In this document: positions 35,954 to 44,175 of the stretch, one piece after another
Numbering within the stretch: position 1 is the first letter of the stretch
Layout: each line of letters opens with the position of its first letter
DNA from: Hyphomicrobiales bacterium
GTDB lineage: Bacteria; Pseudomonadota; Alphaproteobacteria; Rhizobiales; Beijerinckiaceae
Reading direction: 5' to 3'
Assembly (NCBI GenBank): GCA_947455725.1
Contig: CANGPL010000002.1
Location: 1-64,000, forward strand
Length of the DNA: 64,000 nt
Notes under the pieces: generated by a model
What the model was told of the DNA's origin: nothing
Databases searched by the model: none
What the model saw: the letters and a program-made list of their open reading frames with translations, nothing else
Translations under genes and position numbers: made by a program

Positions 35954-36056
35954 GTATAGTTCAACGCGTTTGAGGTGAATAAAACGGCATTTCGAGTGAA
36001 TAAGCGCAGTGGATTCGATCATCAGAACGCTATTATCACTAAATGTTAGCTTAATG

Positions 36057-37034
36057 TTAGCCTAATACGTATTGCCGCGTCGCTTCCGGGTCGTCATGGG
36101 TGACCTCCAAACGCGCGAGCTCGTCCCAAAGCGCGTCTGGAATCGCCACCCTTGCCCATTCGAGTGTCTCGCGGACACGCTCGGGTTTTGACACGCCGCA
36201 GATGGTTGCCGAGACCCGCGGATCTCGCATTGAGTATTGGAGCGCAACTGGGCCGGTGGCGACGTTGTACTTGGCACAAATCGCCTCAACCTGACGGACC
36301 GGATTAAGCATCGCGTCGGTCGCGATCTGATAGGCGTAACGCTGATAGTTAGCGGTGCCTTTGGCAAAGACGCCACCCGCATAGGGCGCGGCATTGAGGA
36401 CGGCGATGCCATTGGCGTGGGCATAATCCATCATCGCAACGGCGTTGTGATTAACGGGCGTGAACCGATTATGCGTGATCAGCGCATCAAACGGAAAGGC
36501 TTTTAAAATCGGCAACATGATGTCGACATTGCCGGCCGCAAGGCCAACGGCCTTAGCCAAGCCCTGTTCTTTCATTTTAAATAATTCGTCAATCGCACCG
36601 CCCGTCGCGGTAATTTCGTCAAGCGAATTGGCGTGTTCAGGATCATGCAAATGCAAAAGCTGAATGTGATCGACGCCAAGCGCCGTCAAGCTCTCTTCGA
36701 GCGAGCGGCGAGCACGGGACGCGTCAAAACCATTTGTTTTAAAATCACGATCCAACTTTGTTGAGAGAACAAAACCTTCGGGCAAACCACCGCGTTCGCG
36801 AATGACATGGCCAATGCGTTCTTCACTACGGCCTGTGCCATAATTGCGTGACGTATCGAGGAAATTCACAGAACTATCGAAGATGGCGCGGACCGTATCA
36901 AAGGCGCGCTCTTCACTGACAGAATAGCCATAAGTTTCCGGCATATCGCCGATACCGGATGTACCAAAACAAATGGGGGAAACGCGGAGACCTGTCTTAC
37001 CGAGAGCGATACGTTGGTCAGTTGTAAAGGCCAT
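36057..37034 (-). CDS. aldo/keto reductase
   Basis: 325 residues from ATG 37034, with GAGGGAG nine bases upstream; 37067 lacks that support. The TIM-barrel catalytic residues are visible: Asp/Tyr in FLDTSRNYG with Tyr near residue 60, Lys in STKLD and His in LHLHDPE. It resembles the L-fucose/galactose dehydrogenase and pyridoxal-4-dehydrogenase branch, which oxidises sugars or aldehydes with NAD(P). The gene is monocistronic and converges on the second enolase-family gene. Confidence 0.86.
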   Translation of the reverse strand: MAFTTDQRIALGKTGLRVSPICFGTSGIGDMPETYGYSVSEERAFDTVRAIFDSSVNFLDTSRNYGTGRSEERIGHVIRERGGLPEGFVLSTKLDRDFKTNGFDASRARRSLEESLTALGVDHIQLLHLHDPEHANSLDEITATGGAIDELFKMKEQGLAKAVGLAAGNVDIMLPILKAFPFDALITHNRFTPVNHNAVAMMDYAHANGIAVLNAAPYAGGVFAKGTANYQRYAYQIATDAMLNPVRQVEAICAKYNVATGPVALQYSMRDPRVSATICGVSKPERVRETLEWARVAIPDALWDELARLEVTHDDPEATRQYVLG

Positions 37035-37208
37035 CCCGAAAACTCCCTCAATTACGCTTACGATCAATACGATTGAATACCATTAGTGTTATGATCGCTT
37101 TATTGTGGCGCATCAATTTAAACCATCATAGCCTATATAAAAGCTGATCCGCAATATGCGGGTGATCGATATAGACGTTGCAAATTGTCTCATGATTGCA
37201 TGTGCTAT

Positions 37209-37559
37209 TCAGCGTAATGCATCAAGACCATTATGCTTGACGACGTTAAGAAGTTTAAGCGCAGCGCCAGTAGGTTGGCGCTCTCCCCGCTCCCACTGGC
37301 TGATCGTGTTCACGGCGACATTCATATAAGCGGCGAGAACAGCTTGGCTTACGCCCGTACGCTCGCGCATCGCGGCGATTTCGGCTGGAGATAAAGGCTC
37401 AACTTTCGGCAACGTGTCATCGCCCAACATGCGCAACGTCGTTTTTTCAACCGCTTCGCGACTAACTGCGCCAACCTTATGCAAGCTGCGCATCGCATCA
37501 ACGATTTCATGCCGCATACGCACGTTGGTGACTGTTTTCTTTTTATCGATTTTCGTCAT
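37209..37559 (-). CDS. HigA/XRE-type antitoxin
   Basis: 116 residues from ATG 37559, with GAGG 7 bases upstream; a TTG at 37565 also exists. The C-terminal helix-turn-helix is clear: LSPAEIAAMRERTGVSQAVL then NTISQWERGERQP. The N-terminal ~50 residues form the usual dimerisation and toxin-binding segment. It overlaps the toxin gene by 17 bases and follows it, the order typical for HigBA-like and RelE-family modules. It probably represses its own operon through the dyad at 37947-37971. Confidence 0.85.
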   Translation of the reverse strand: MTKIDKKKTVTNVRMRHEIVDAMRSLHKVGAVSREAVEKTTLRMLGDDTLPKVEPLSPAEIAAMRERTGVSQAVLAAYMNVAVNTISQWERGERQPTGAALKLLNVVKHNGLDALR

Positions 37560-37926
37560 CAACAACCTCGATCACATCACCCAGCTTTATTAATTCGTCC
37601 AATTGTTGTGCGGTTAAGCTCAAATATCCGCGCGCCAAAAATTTGAACTCCTCAAGCTCTATCGGATCAATTGTACTGCGCTCATTCTTTGCGAACCCGA
37701 ATAAGAAAAACGCTCGATCGCCAAACCGTATTGCGATGATTGTTCGATAGCTGCCTCGTTTTCCCTGACCGGGCCTTGCGAGGCGCTGCTTAACAAGTCC
37801 GCCGCCGAGCTCGGCATCCACCAATCCGGATTCGATATCCAGAATAGTACGACGCAACATATGGTCGCTTATCCGCTCCTTACGCTGGAAGCGTGCGAAG
37901 CCTTTTAATTTAAAAATTCGGATCAA
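37543..37926 (-). CDS. RelE/HigB-type toxin
   Basis: 127 residues from TTG 37926, supported by GAGGTAGG a few bases upstream; no ATG is better placed. FKLKGFARFQRKERISDHML, then GGGLVKQRLARPGQGKRGSYRTI and FFLFGFAKNERSTI, match the RelE/HigB-like family (COG4737) of ribosome-dependent mRNA endonucleases. First gene of a two-gene toxin-antitoxin operon. Confidence 0.85.
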   Translation of the reverse strand: MIRIFKLKGFARFQRKERISDHMLRRTILDIESGLVDAELGGGLVKQRLARPGQGKRGSYRTIIAIRFGDRAFFLFGFAKNERSTIDPIELEEFKFLARGYLSLTAQQLDELIKLGDVIEVVDDENR

Positions 37927-37946
37927 TCGCCTACCTCAGCGATCAA

Positions 37947-37971
37947 AACTATAACTCAATGAGTGATAGTT
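37947..37971. promoter_or_regulatory. operator-like palindrome of the toxin-antitoxin operon
   Basis: AACTATAACTC (37947-37957) and GAGTGATAGTT (37961-37971) are inverted arms of 11 bases with one mismatch around a 3-base centre. It sits 20 bases upstream of the toxin start, exactly where toxin-antitoxin complexes autoregulate. Confidence 0.7.
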
Positions 37972-38019
37972 GGTCAATAGATATGGGAGACGGGAAATCG
38001 ATTTTGGCGTTACCAATAG

Positions 38020-38046
38020 AAAAAGGGCGGGAATTGCTCCCGCCCT
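38020..38046 (-). terminator. rho-independent terminator of the sugar ABC operon
   Basis: AGGGCGGGA (38024-38032) pairs with TCCCGCCCT (38038-38046), a 9-bp GC-rich stem around a 5-base loop. A run of five A on the plus strand at 38020-38024 gives the U-run on the minus-strand transcript. It lies about 26 bases past the stop of the substrate-binding protein gene. Confidence 0.88.
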
Positions 38047-38071
38047 CCTCATTCATACACGCAAGGGGCTA

Positions 38072-39085
38072 TTAGCCGCCGATGCAGGTATCTGCGGTCT
38101 TTGGCGTGCAGACGTCGAGACCCGTGTAGGTTGGGTCCTTAGGCATACCCTTGCCATCCTTGATGTCCTTCAGGATGTACATGGCCTTGTAGCCCATTTC
38201 GAAGGGACGCTGACCAACCTGACCAGCCGACAGACCCTTCTTCATCAGGTCGATCTGAACAGGAAGCGTATCGGCAACGACGAGGGCGAGCGAGCCATCG
38301 GCGATCTTACCCTTATACTTCTCGGCAACCTTCGTGTAGGCATCTGGCAAGAACTGTGGGAAACCACCGGTTGGCGTGAACGCGTCGAGGTTTGGCATCT
38401 TGCCGAGGATGTCTTCCATCTGCTGGTTTGCACGAGCGAAATCGTCATCGGTATAGAGCGGGCAACCTTCTGCTTCCTTCCAGCCGCCTTGGCCGGTCAG
38501 ACGCTCGCCAGGAGCTGCTGCGCTTGCCTTGCCAGCGAGCGTGTCGCGGATACCCTGCATACGCTCATTGTGGTTCGAAGCTGCTGCGCCGCCCGACTGA
38601 ATACAGATCGTGCCGCCCTTTGGCTTGATTTCCATAACGCGCTTAGCAATGTTCACGCCGATTTCGTAGTTGTGCGTGCCGACATAGGCTGCGCGGAGGC
38701 CCTTATCCTTTTCAAGAATGTCGGCGTCCCAGGTGATGACTGGAATGTTCTTAGCCTTTGCGCCCTGAAGCGCGTTGGCAATGGCTGCTGCGTTTGCAGC
38801 GGAAACGGCGATACCGTCAACGCCCTTCGTGATCAAGTCAGCAACGATCTGTGCTTCTTCATCACCACCGCCATGCTCGCCTGGGCCGATATAGAGGCAC
38901 TTAACAGCGCCGTTCAATTCTTTTTCGGCCTTTTTGCAGCCTGCGAGGCCTTGGTCGAAGAATGGGTTGTTCATGTTCTTAGGAACAAGAGCGAAGGTGT
39001 AGGTCTTGCCATCAGCCGAGGCGCCAGAAACGCCAGCCATGAGAGCGCCAGCCACAACGGCTGAGCTTACGAGATATTTCATCAT
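38072..39085 (-). CDS. sugar ABC transporter substrate-binding protein
   Basis: 337 residues with a Sec signal peptide (MMKYLVSSAVVAGALMAG, cleavage near ASA at about residue 24). The mature part has the type-I periplasmic binding fold of the ribose/xylose-binding family (YTFALVPKNMNNPFFDQGLAG, then ITKGVDGIAVSAANA). GGAGG precedes ATG 39085. It follows the permease and ATPase genes on the minus strand and ends in a strong terminator. Substrate unknown; ribose-type sugars are plausible. Confidence 0.88.
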   Translation of the reverse strand: MMKYLVSSAVVAGALMAGVSGASADGKTYTFALVPKNMNNPFFDQGLAGCKKAEKELNGAVKCLYIGPGEHGGGDEEAQIVADLITKGVDGIAVSAANAAAIANALQGAKAKNIPVITWDADILEKDKGLRAAYVGTHNYEIGVNIAKRVMEIKPKGGTICIQSGGAAASNHNERMQGIRDTLAGKASAAAPGERLTGQGGWKEAEGCPLYTDDDFARANQQMEDILGKMPNLDAFTPTGGFPQFLPDAYTKVAEKYKGKIADGSLALVVADTLPVQIDLMKKGLSAGQVGQRPFEMGYKAMYILKDIKDGKGMPKDPTYTGLDVCTPKTADTCIGG

Positions 39086-39136
39086 TGGTCTTCCTCCAGT
39101 TTGCTTTTAACTACGCTTGTAATGCCCAATTACGGG

Positions 39137-40168
39137 TCATTCGCGCCTTTTACCACGGATCCTCTCAAGAAGAACCGCGAGAACGATGAAGCTACCGACG
39201 AACGTGCCCTGCCAGTTGGAATCAACACCGGCCATCAAAAGAGCGTTACGGATAACTTCGATAAGAGCGGAGCCGATAAGCGCGCCATAAGCGCCGCCCT
39301 CACCTCCCATAAGATTTGCACCACCAATGACAGTTGAGGCGATGGCGCGCAATTCGTAAGACTGCCCAAGGGCATTAATGGCCGAGCCTGACCAACCAAC
39401 GTTCAGGATGGCAGCGAAGGCAGCCGAGAGCGCCGAAAGCGCATAGGCTTGCATCTTGACCCATTTAACAGGAACACCGGTCAAATTAGCGGCGTGTTCA
39501 TTGCCGCCAATGGCCATCAAATGCCGGCCCCATGCGGTCATTCTTAAAACAACGGCAAGCAAAACCGTGAAAATAACCAAAAACCACACGGGATTAGCGA
39601 CACCCAGAAACGCACCGCCACCCCAAATTTTAAACATCGGGCCACCCGGTCCGAAATTATAGATCATGCGGTTACCGGAAAGCACAACCGCGAAAGAACG
39701 CGCGATCGACAACATGCCCAAGGTAACAACGAACGGAGACAGGTTTAAGAAGGCAACGAAATAGCCATTGATGAGGCCGCAAATAAGGCCTGCTCCAAGG
39801 CCCGCAAGTATTGCAAGCCACCACGGATATTCAGCCTCAAGAACTAAGCCGCTGGCTACGGCCACGACGCCCATGATGGAGCCGACGGACAGATCAATAC
39901 CACCGGTAATGATAACAACCGTCATCCCGAGCGCCATAATGCCGATAAAGGCGAAGTTACGCGTGATGTTATAAAAATTTTCGATCGAGCCGAAATGCGG
40001 TTCGTACCAGGTCATAAACCCGCAAATAAGGGCGAGCGCGACCGTGACCCAGAAGGCTTGGCTCGCAAACAGGCTTTGGACAAGCGTCTTTTCCTGAATG
40101 CCGAGAACGCCCTCGATTGCGACATTACCACCCGTTGCAGCCGTGGATTTTGGAGCTTCATGCGACAT
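39137..40168 (-). CDS. sugar ABC transporter permease, RbsC-like
   Basis: 343 residues from ATG 40168, which overlaps the end of the ATPase gene; a GTG at 40177 is an alternative. About eight to ten membrane helices and the BPD_transp_2 signature region (GGIDLSVGSIMGVVAVASGL). It forms the channel of the importer. Confidence 0.9.
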   Translation of the reverse strand: MSHEAPKSTAATGGNVAIEGVLGIQEKTLVQSLFASQAFWVTVALALICGFMTWYEPHFGSIENFYNITRNFAFIGIMALGMTVVIITGGIDLSVGSIMGVVAVASGLVLEAEYPWWLAILAGLGAGLICGLINGYFVAFLNLSPFVVTLGMLSIARSFAVVLSGNRMIYNFGPGGPMFKIWGGGAFLGVANPVWFLVIFTVLLAVVLRMTAWGRHLMAIGGNEHAANLTGVPVKWVKMQAYALSALSAAFAAILNVGWSGSAINALGQSYELRAIASTVIGGANLMGGEGGAYGALIGSALIEVIRNALLMAGVDSNWQGTFVGSFIVLAVLLERIRGKRRE

Positions 40169-40898
40169 TGATGGCACCCGTAATCAAACCCGTAACTTCC
40201 TCGGGTGAAGAATCTTTAATCAGCTTATCAGCGACCTTCGTGCCACGCCGCATCACGGCGACACGATCGCAAACAGAGAACACGTCCGGCATACGATGGC
40301 TGATCAGCACCACGGCATGACCCGAGTCGCGCAAGCGGCGAATGAGGTCGAGCACTTCTGCAACCTGACGAACGCTGATGGCCGCCGTTGGCTCATCCAT
40401 TAACACGACTTTAGGTTCCGACAACCGGGTGCGCGCAATGGCGACCGCCTGCCTTTGACCACCCGACATTTGACGAACGAGATCGCGCGGACGCGTCTCC
40501 GACTTCAGCTCGGCGAATAAAAGGCCTGAGCGCCGGACCATTTCAGCGTGATCGAGCCATTTGAAAGGACCAAAGCCCTTCTTGATTTCGCGGCCTAAAA
40601 AGACATTGGCCGAAGCCGTAAGATTATTGCACAGAGCAAGATCTTGATAGACGACCTCAATGCCCTTTTCGCGCGCCTCGACGGGCTTATTGAAATGGAC
40701 GGGTTGCCCATCGACGAAGATTTCGCCGCCAGAAGGTGGGAAGTTACCGGCGATGATCTTTACCATCGTCGACTTACCCGCGCCGTTATCGCCCATCAGA
40801 CCCAAAACTTCGCCCGCTTCAAGCGAGAGATCAACGCCCGTGAGAGCGCGAATGGCTCCGAAATTTTTCGAAATTTGTCGCAATTCCAAGACTGGCAC
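40158..40898 (-). CDS. sugar ABC transporter ATP-binding protein, single ABC domain
   Basis: 246 residues from GTG 40898, preceded by GGGAGGA; in-frame upstream codons to 41087 look non-coding. Walker A GDNGAGKST, signature MSGGQRQAVAIART, Walker B VVLMDEPTAAI. Most RbsA-type sugar ATPases carry two fused ABC domains; this one has a single domain, as in the FrcA-type fructose importers. First gene of the ATPase - permease - binding protein operon. Confidence 0.88.
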   Translation of the reverse strand: MPVLELRQISKNFGAIRALTGVDLSLEAGEVLGLMGDNGAGKSTMVKIIAGNFPPSGGEIFVDGQPVHFNKPVEAREKGIEVVYQDLALCNNLTASANVFLGREIKKGFGPFKWLDHAEMVRRSGLLFAELKSETRPRDLVRQMSGGQRQAVAIARTRLSEPKVVLMDEPTAAISVRQVAEVLDLIRRLRDSGHAVVLISHRMPDVFSVCDRVAVMRRGTKVADKLIKDSSPEEVTGLITGAINVA

Positions 40899-40982
40899 TT
40901 GCTCTGTTCCTCCCAATAGGCCCGATTTTTTTGCCTTTATTTCAAAGCACGGACCCTTACCCTTACGATCACTACAGATCAT

Positions 40983-41027
40983 GCCAACGAAAATTGCAAG
41001 CCCAAAAGTTCGCCAACAAAAAGTGCA
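40983..41027. repeat. imperfect direct repeat in the divergent control region
   Basis: GCCAACGAAAATTGCA (40983-40998) and GCCAACAAAAAGTGCA (41012-41027) agree at 14 of 16 positions, 29 bases apart. A 7-base inverted repeat GCAGAAT / ATTCTGC (41025-41031, 41055-41061) partly overlaps. The 258-base region separates the ABC operon from the oppositely oriented FAD-oxidase gene, so these are candidate regulator sites. Confidence 0.45.
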
Positions 41028-41156
41028 GAATGTCGCATCTGGGTTAGTCTGCCAATTCTGCGCATAGGTGACAAGGCATATCAGCATTGCGCTTCGGTTG
41101 AATTTAAACTTGTATAACGTGATGCACTGTTAAATACCGGAGAAAGGCCGCTTTTT

Positions 41157-42563
41157 ATGATGAACCCGCTTACCGGCAGACCCGCGAAAGCCGATCTCGA
41201 TGCGGTCATTGCCCAGCTTTTGGCCCAGTTCGGCCAGCGGGCGACGACGCTACCCGGTATTCGACAAACCCATGCGAACTCGCTGACATGGGTCGCGCCG
41301 CAGCCACCGGATATCGTCGTTTTCCCTGATACGACGGAAGAAATCGCCGATATTGTGAAGCTTTGCGCCAAGCACCGGGTGCCGATGATTCCCTTTGGCA
41401 CCGGCACATCATTTGAAGGCCATGTGAACGCGCCTTGGGGCGGCGTATCGATCGACACGAGCCGGATGAACCGCTTGCTGGCGGTACACGCCGAGGATCT
41501 CGATTGTGTGATCGAGCCGGGCATGACGCGGAAAGCGCTAAATGAGCAGCTGCGCGATACGGGCTTGTTTTTTCCGATTGATCCGGGTGCGGATGCGTCG
41601 CTTGGCGGAATGGTGTCGACCAGAGCATCGGGCACCAATGCCGTGCGCTATGGCACGATGAAGGATAATGTGTTGTCGCTTAAGGTTGTGCTGCCCAATG
41701 GGGACATTATGACCACGGCGAGACGGGCGAAAAAATCCTCCGCCGGATATGATCTGACGCGGCTGATGGTGGGGGCGGAAGGCACGCTCGGGATTATCAC
41801 CGAGATTACTTTGAAGCTCGCGGGTATTCCGGAAGCGATCTCGGCTGGCATATGCCCTTTTCCAAGCGTTCAAGCGGCGTGTGATGCGACGATTCTCACC
41901 ATTCAATCGGGCATACCAGTGGCGCGCATCGAGCTTGCTGACGAGCTTCAGGTCAAGGCTTTTAATCTTCATTCGAATTTAGGATTAAACGAAACACCAA
42001 TGCTGTTTGTTGAGTTTCACGGTACCGAACAAAGCGTTGAAGAACAGGCCAAGCGTTTCGGTGACATTGCGGCTGATCTCGGCGGCGGGCCGTTTGAATG
42101 GGCGACCAAAGCGGAAGAACGCTCGCGCCTTTGGCAAGCGCGACATGATGCCTATTGGTCGGCACTCGCGCTGCGGCCTGGCTGCAAAGTCATTGCGACC
42201 GATGTGTGCGTGCCGATCTCGCGTTTGGCGGAATGTGTGGTGGCCACGCAAGAGGATATCAAAGCGACTGGCGTTATTGCGCCGATTGTCGGCCATGTGG
42301 GCGATGGCAATTTTCACCTGACCTTGTTGTGCGACATGGACGACCCCCAGGACATTGAAACCTGCCGCGCGTTTTTGCACCGCTTGGTGCAACGCTCGCT
42401 CGCCATGGAGGGAACCTGCACGGGCGAACATGGCGTCGGGCAAGAGAAGATGAAATATCTGCTCGATGAGCATCCGAAGGCAACGCTGGATGCGATGCGG
42501 GCGATTAAGCAGGCGCTTGATCCGCTTAACATCATGAACCCGGGCAAGATTGTAAAAGTTTAA
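41157..42563 (+). CDS. FAD-linked oxidase, D-lactate dehydrogenase (cytochrome)-like
   Basis: 468 residues. FAD_binding_4 domain with PFGTGTSFEGHVNAPWGG near residue 80-97, and C-terminal motifs GHVGDGNFHL and CTGEHGVGQEK. It is the Dld/GlcD family that oxidises D-2-hydroxyacids such as D-lactate or glycolate and passes electrons to the respiratory chain. No GlcE or GlcF partners are nearby, which favours the single-subunit Dld type. GGAGAAAGG precedes the start. Divergent from the sugar ABC operon. Confidence 0.87.
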   Translation: MMNPLTGRPAKADLDAVIAQLLAQFGQRATTLPGIRQTHANSLTWVAPQPPDIVVFPDTTEEIADIVKLCAKHRVPMIPFGTGTSFEGHVNAPWGGVSIDTSRMNRLLAVHAEDLDCVIEPGMTRKALNEQLRDTGLFFPIDPGADASLGGMVSTRASGTNAVRYGTMKDNVLSLKVVLPNGDIMTTARRAKKSSAGYDLTRLMVGAEGTLGIITEITLKLAGIPEAISAGICPFPSVQAACDATILTIQSGIPVARIELADELQVKAFNLHSNLGLNETPMLFVEFHGTEQSVEEQAKRFGDIAADLGGGPFEWATKAEERSRLWQARHDAYWSALALRPGCKVIATDVCVPISRLAECVVATQEDIKATGVIAPIVGHVGDGNFHLTLLCDMDDPQDIETCRAFLHRLVQRSLAMEGTCTGEHGVGQEKMKYLLDEHPKATLDAMRAIKQALDPLNIMNPGKIVKV

Positions 42564-42608
42564 CGAAACGCCAAGGATTTATTAAACATTCCTTGCCATA
42601 CTCTTCGC

Positions 42609-42833
42609 ATGAATAAAGACGAACATGTCGCTTTTTTGGAAAACGAGGTCCATCGCTTGACGGAGCTCGTGCGGCTTTATGCCGAAGAGGCAAACCGCCT
42701 CCGCCCAGCCAATAGCGTTTCCATTACATCGGCTCCGCGCACCAAGGCACCGTCGATCTCGCATGAAGAGATGATGTTTGCGCGCGAGATGGCTTTGTCT
42801 GTTTTTGACGAGAAAGCCAAAAAGCGCGCTTAA
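42609..42833 (+). CDS. small coiled-coil protein, 74 aa
   Basis: Starts with a heptad-like helix (VAFLENEVHRLTELVRLYAEEANRL), followed by a short linker and a second helix. No membrane segment. It stands 45 bases after the FAD-oxidase gene and shares its TAA region with the convergent amine oxidase: both stop codons lie within the palindrome TTAA. Function unknown. Confidence 0.6.
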   Translation: MNKDEHVAFLENEVHRLTELVRLYAEEANRLRPANSVSITSAPRTKAPSISHEEMMFAREMALSVFDEKAKKRA

Positions 42834-44074
42834 CGCATCGCGGCTAAGGCGCGTTTGACGGCATCCCAGCCCGCATAACTCGCTCCTGCGACCGTCATAC
42901 AGGCGCCGAAGCGCCCGCCAGCGGTTGCTTCGCCCGCAAGGTATAGTCCGTCAATGCCGGTCTCCATAAGGGCCGCGCGGGCTTCTACCGCCCCCGGAGT
43001 GACATAGGCGTAGCCCCCCTCCGAATAGGGATCCGTCCACCAGCCTGCGAGGCGACCGCCGACGAGGTGGCGACGGACATCTTGGCCCACGATCGAGGAG
43101 AAGAGGCTTGCCGCCGTCTCGATGGCACCCGATTCGCCCCGCGCGCAGAGGGCGCGACCGGCATCGCCGCCTGTAACGGCGATGATGAGATTGCGGTTAT
43201 AGGGCCAGACTTCGAAAGTCATCGAGCCGCCAGGGGCATCGAGCAGGATTTTATCGTCACCCGGTTGCAGTCCGAAGCGTTCACCATCGAAACGCATGGC
43301 GACTTTTGTGAGCGCGCCCATGGCCATGCCATCCAGCGCGCGCAAGATCGACAAAGGTAGACCCGGCTCGAAGGTGATGTGTCCGGCTTTTAAGACGCCG
43401 ACCGAGACCGTGACGATGACGGCGCGGGCTTGCACGCTGCCCTGCTTTGTCTCGACCTCAAAGCCTTTGCCGCGCGCCGCTATGCGCTTCACCGGCATGC
43501 CTAATTGGATGGGGAGATCGCGGGCGGCGGCTGCTACCAATGTGCCATAGCCATCAGGGACGATTCGATCCGGGCCGTCCCATTCGCCGAGATAATCGTA
43601 TAGTGAGAGACGCGACGGCTCTTCGCCAAGGCCCAGCCGCGCGAAATTGGACACGGTGCCGCGCGCCCAAGGGTCGAGCCCGGCTGCGGCTGCTTCAAGC
43701 GACATATCGGGGATGTCATCGTCTAAGGTCTCAATATGCTCCCAGAACAAGCCATAGCCTTCAAGGCGGCGTTTTCGCTCTTCCGGCGAAATCGGGGCAC
43801 CGCCTGACCATGGTTCGTGATGCGTCCAGCCGCGCCAGGGACGTGTCTCGATGCCGAGCCGTCGCGCCTCCCTGACCCACGGATTGCGATGCGAAAAATG
43901 GATATAGGCCGCGCCTGCATCATAAGGGATACCCAGCGACGCGTCCGTGAAGGCGCGACCGCCTACGCGCTGGCGGGCTTCGAGCACGAGTGCGGTTTTG
44001 CCATAGGCGTGCGCGGTTCTTGCTGCCGCAATGCCGGCTGCTCCGGCTCCGATAATCACAAAATCATAGATCAT
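42830..44074 (-). CDS. flavin-containing amine oxidase
   Basis: 414 residues. FAD motif FVIIGAGAAGIAAARTAHAYG at the N-terminus, then LEARQRVGGRAF (the GG doublet), and C-terminal LYLAGEATAGGRFGACMTVAGA typical of monoamine-oxidase-like proteins. The family oxidises primary, secondary or poly-amines. A monocistronic gene divergent from matB and convergent with the small coiled-coil gene. Fits the amine-oxidation theme but the substrate is unknown. Confidence 0.86.
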   Translation of the reverse strand: MIYDFVIIGAGAAGIAAARTAHAYGKTALVLEARQRVGGRAFTDASLGIPYDAGAAYIHFSHRNPWVREARRLGIETRPWRGWTHHEPWSGGAPISPEERKRRLEGYGLFWEHIETLDDDIPDMSLEAAAAGLDPWARGTVSNFARLGLGEEPSRLSLYDYLGEWDGPDRIVPDGYGTLVAAAARDLPIQLGMPVKRIAARGKGFEVETKQGSVQARAVIVTVSVGVLKAGHITFEPGLPLSILRALDGMAMGALTKVAMRFDGERFGLQPGDDKILLDAPGGSMTFEVWPYNRNLIIAVTGGDAGRALCARGESGAIETAASLFSSIVGQDVRRHLVGGRLAGWWTDPYSEGGYAYVTPGAVEARAALMETGIDGLYLAGEATAGGRFGACMTVAGASYAGWDAVKRALAAMR

Positions 44075-44175
44075 GGGATGGCCTTATAGAGTGATTTGCG
44101 CTCTTGTGCAGATCGGTTATGCATCCAATGAACGGGCCAGACGTGAGACCCGCTAGACTCCCGAGGAATTTGCTC

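Noticed and set aside
37970-39064. 364-residue plus-strand ORF antisense to the sugar-binding protein gene
   Set aside because: It is the reverse of a signal-peptide-bearing, family-matching gene. Its product is rich in Cys/Val/Ala in a way typical of antisense frames and shows no domain.
40899-41087. 63-residue N-terminal extension of the sugar ATPase
   Set aside because: Cys/Trp-rich, unlike the family; GTG 40898 has a good ribosome-binding site and puts the Walker A motif at the usual distance.
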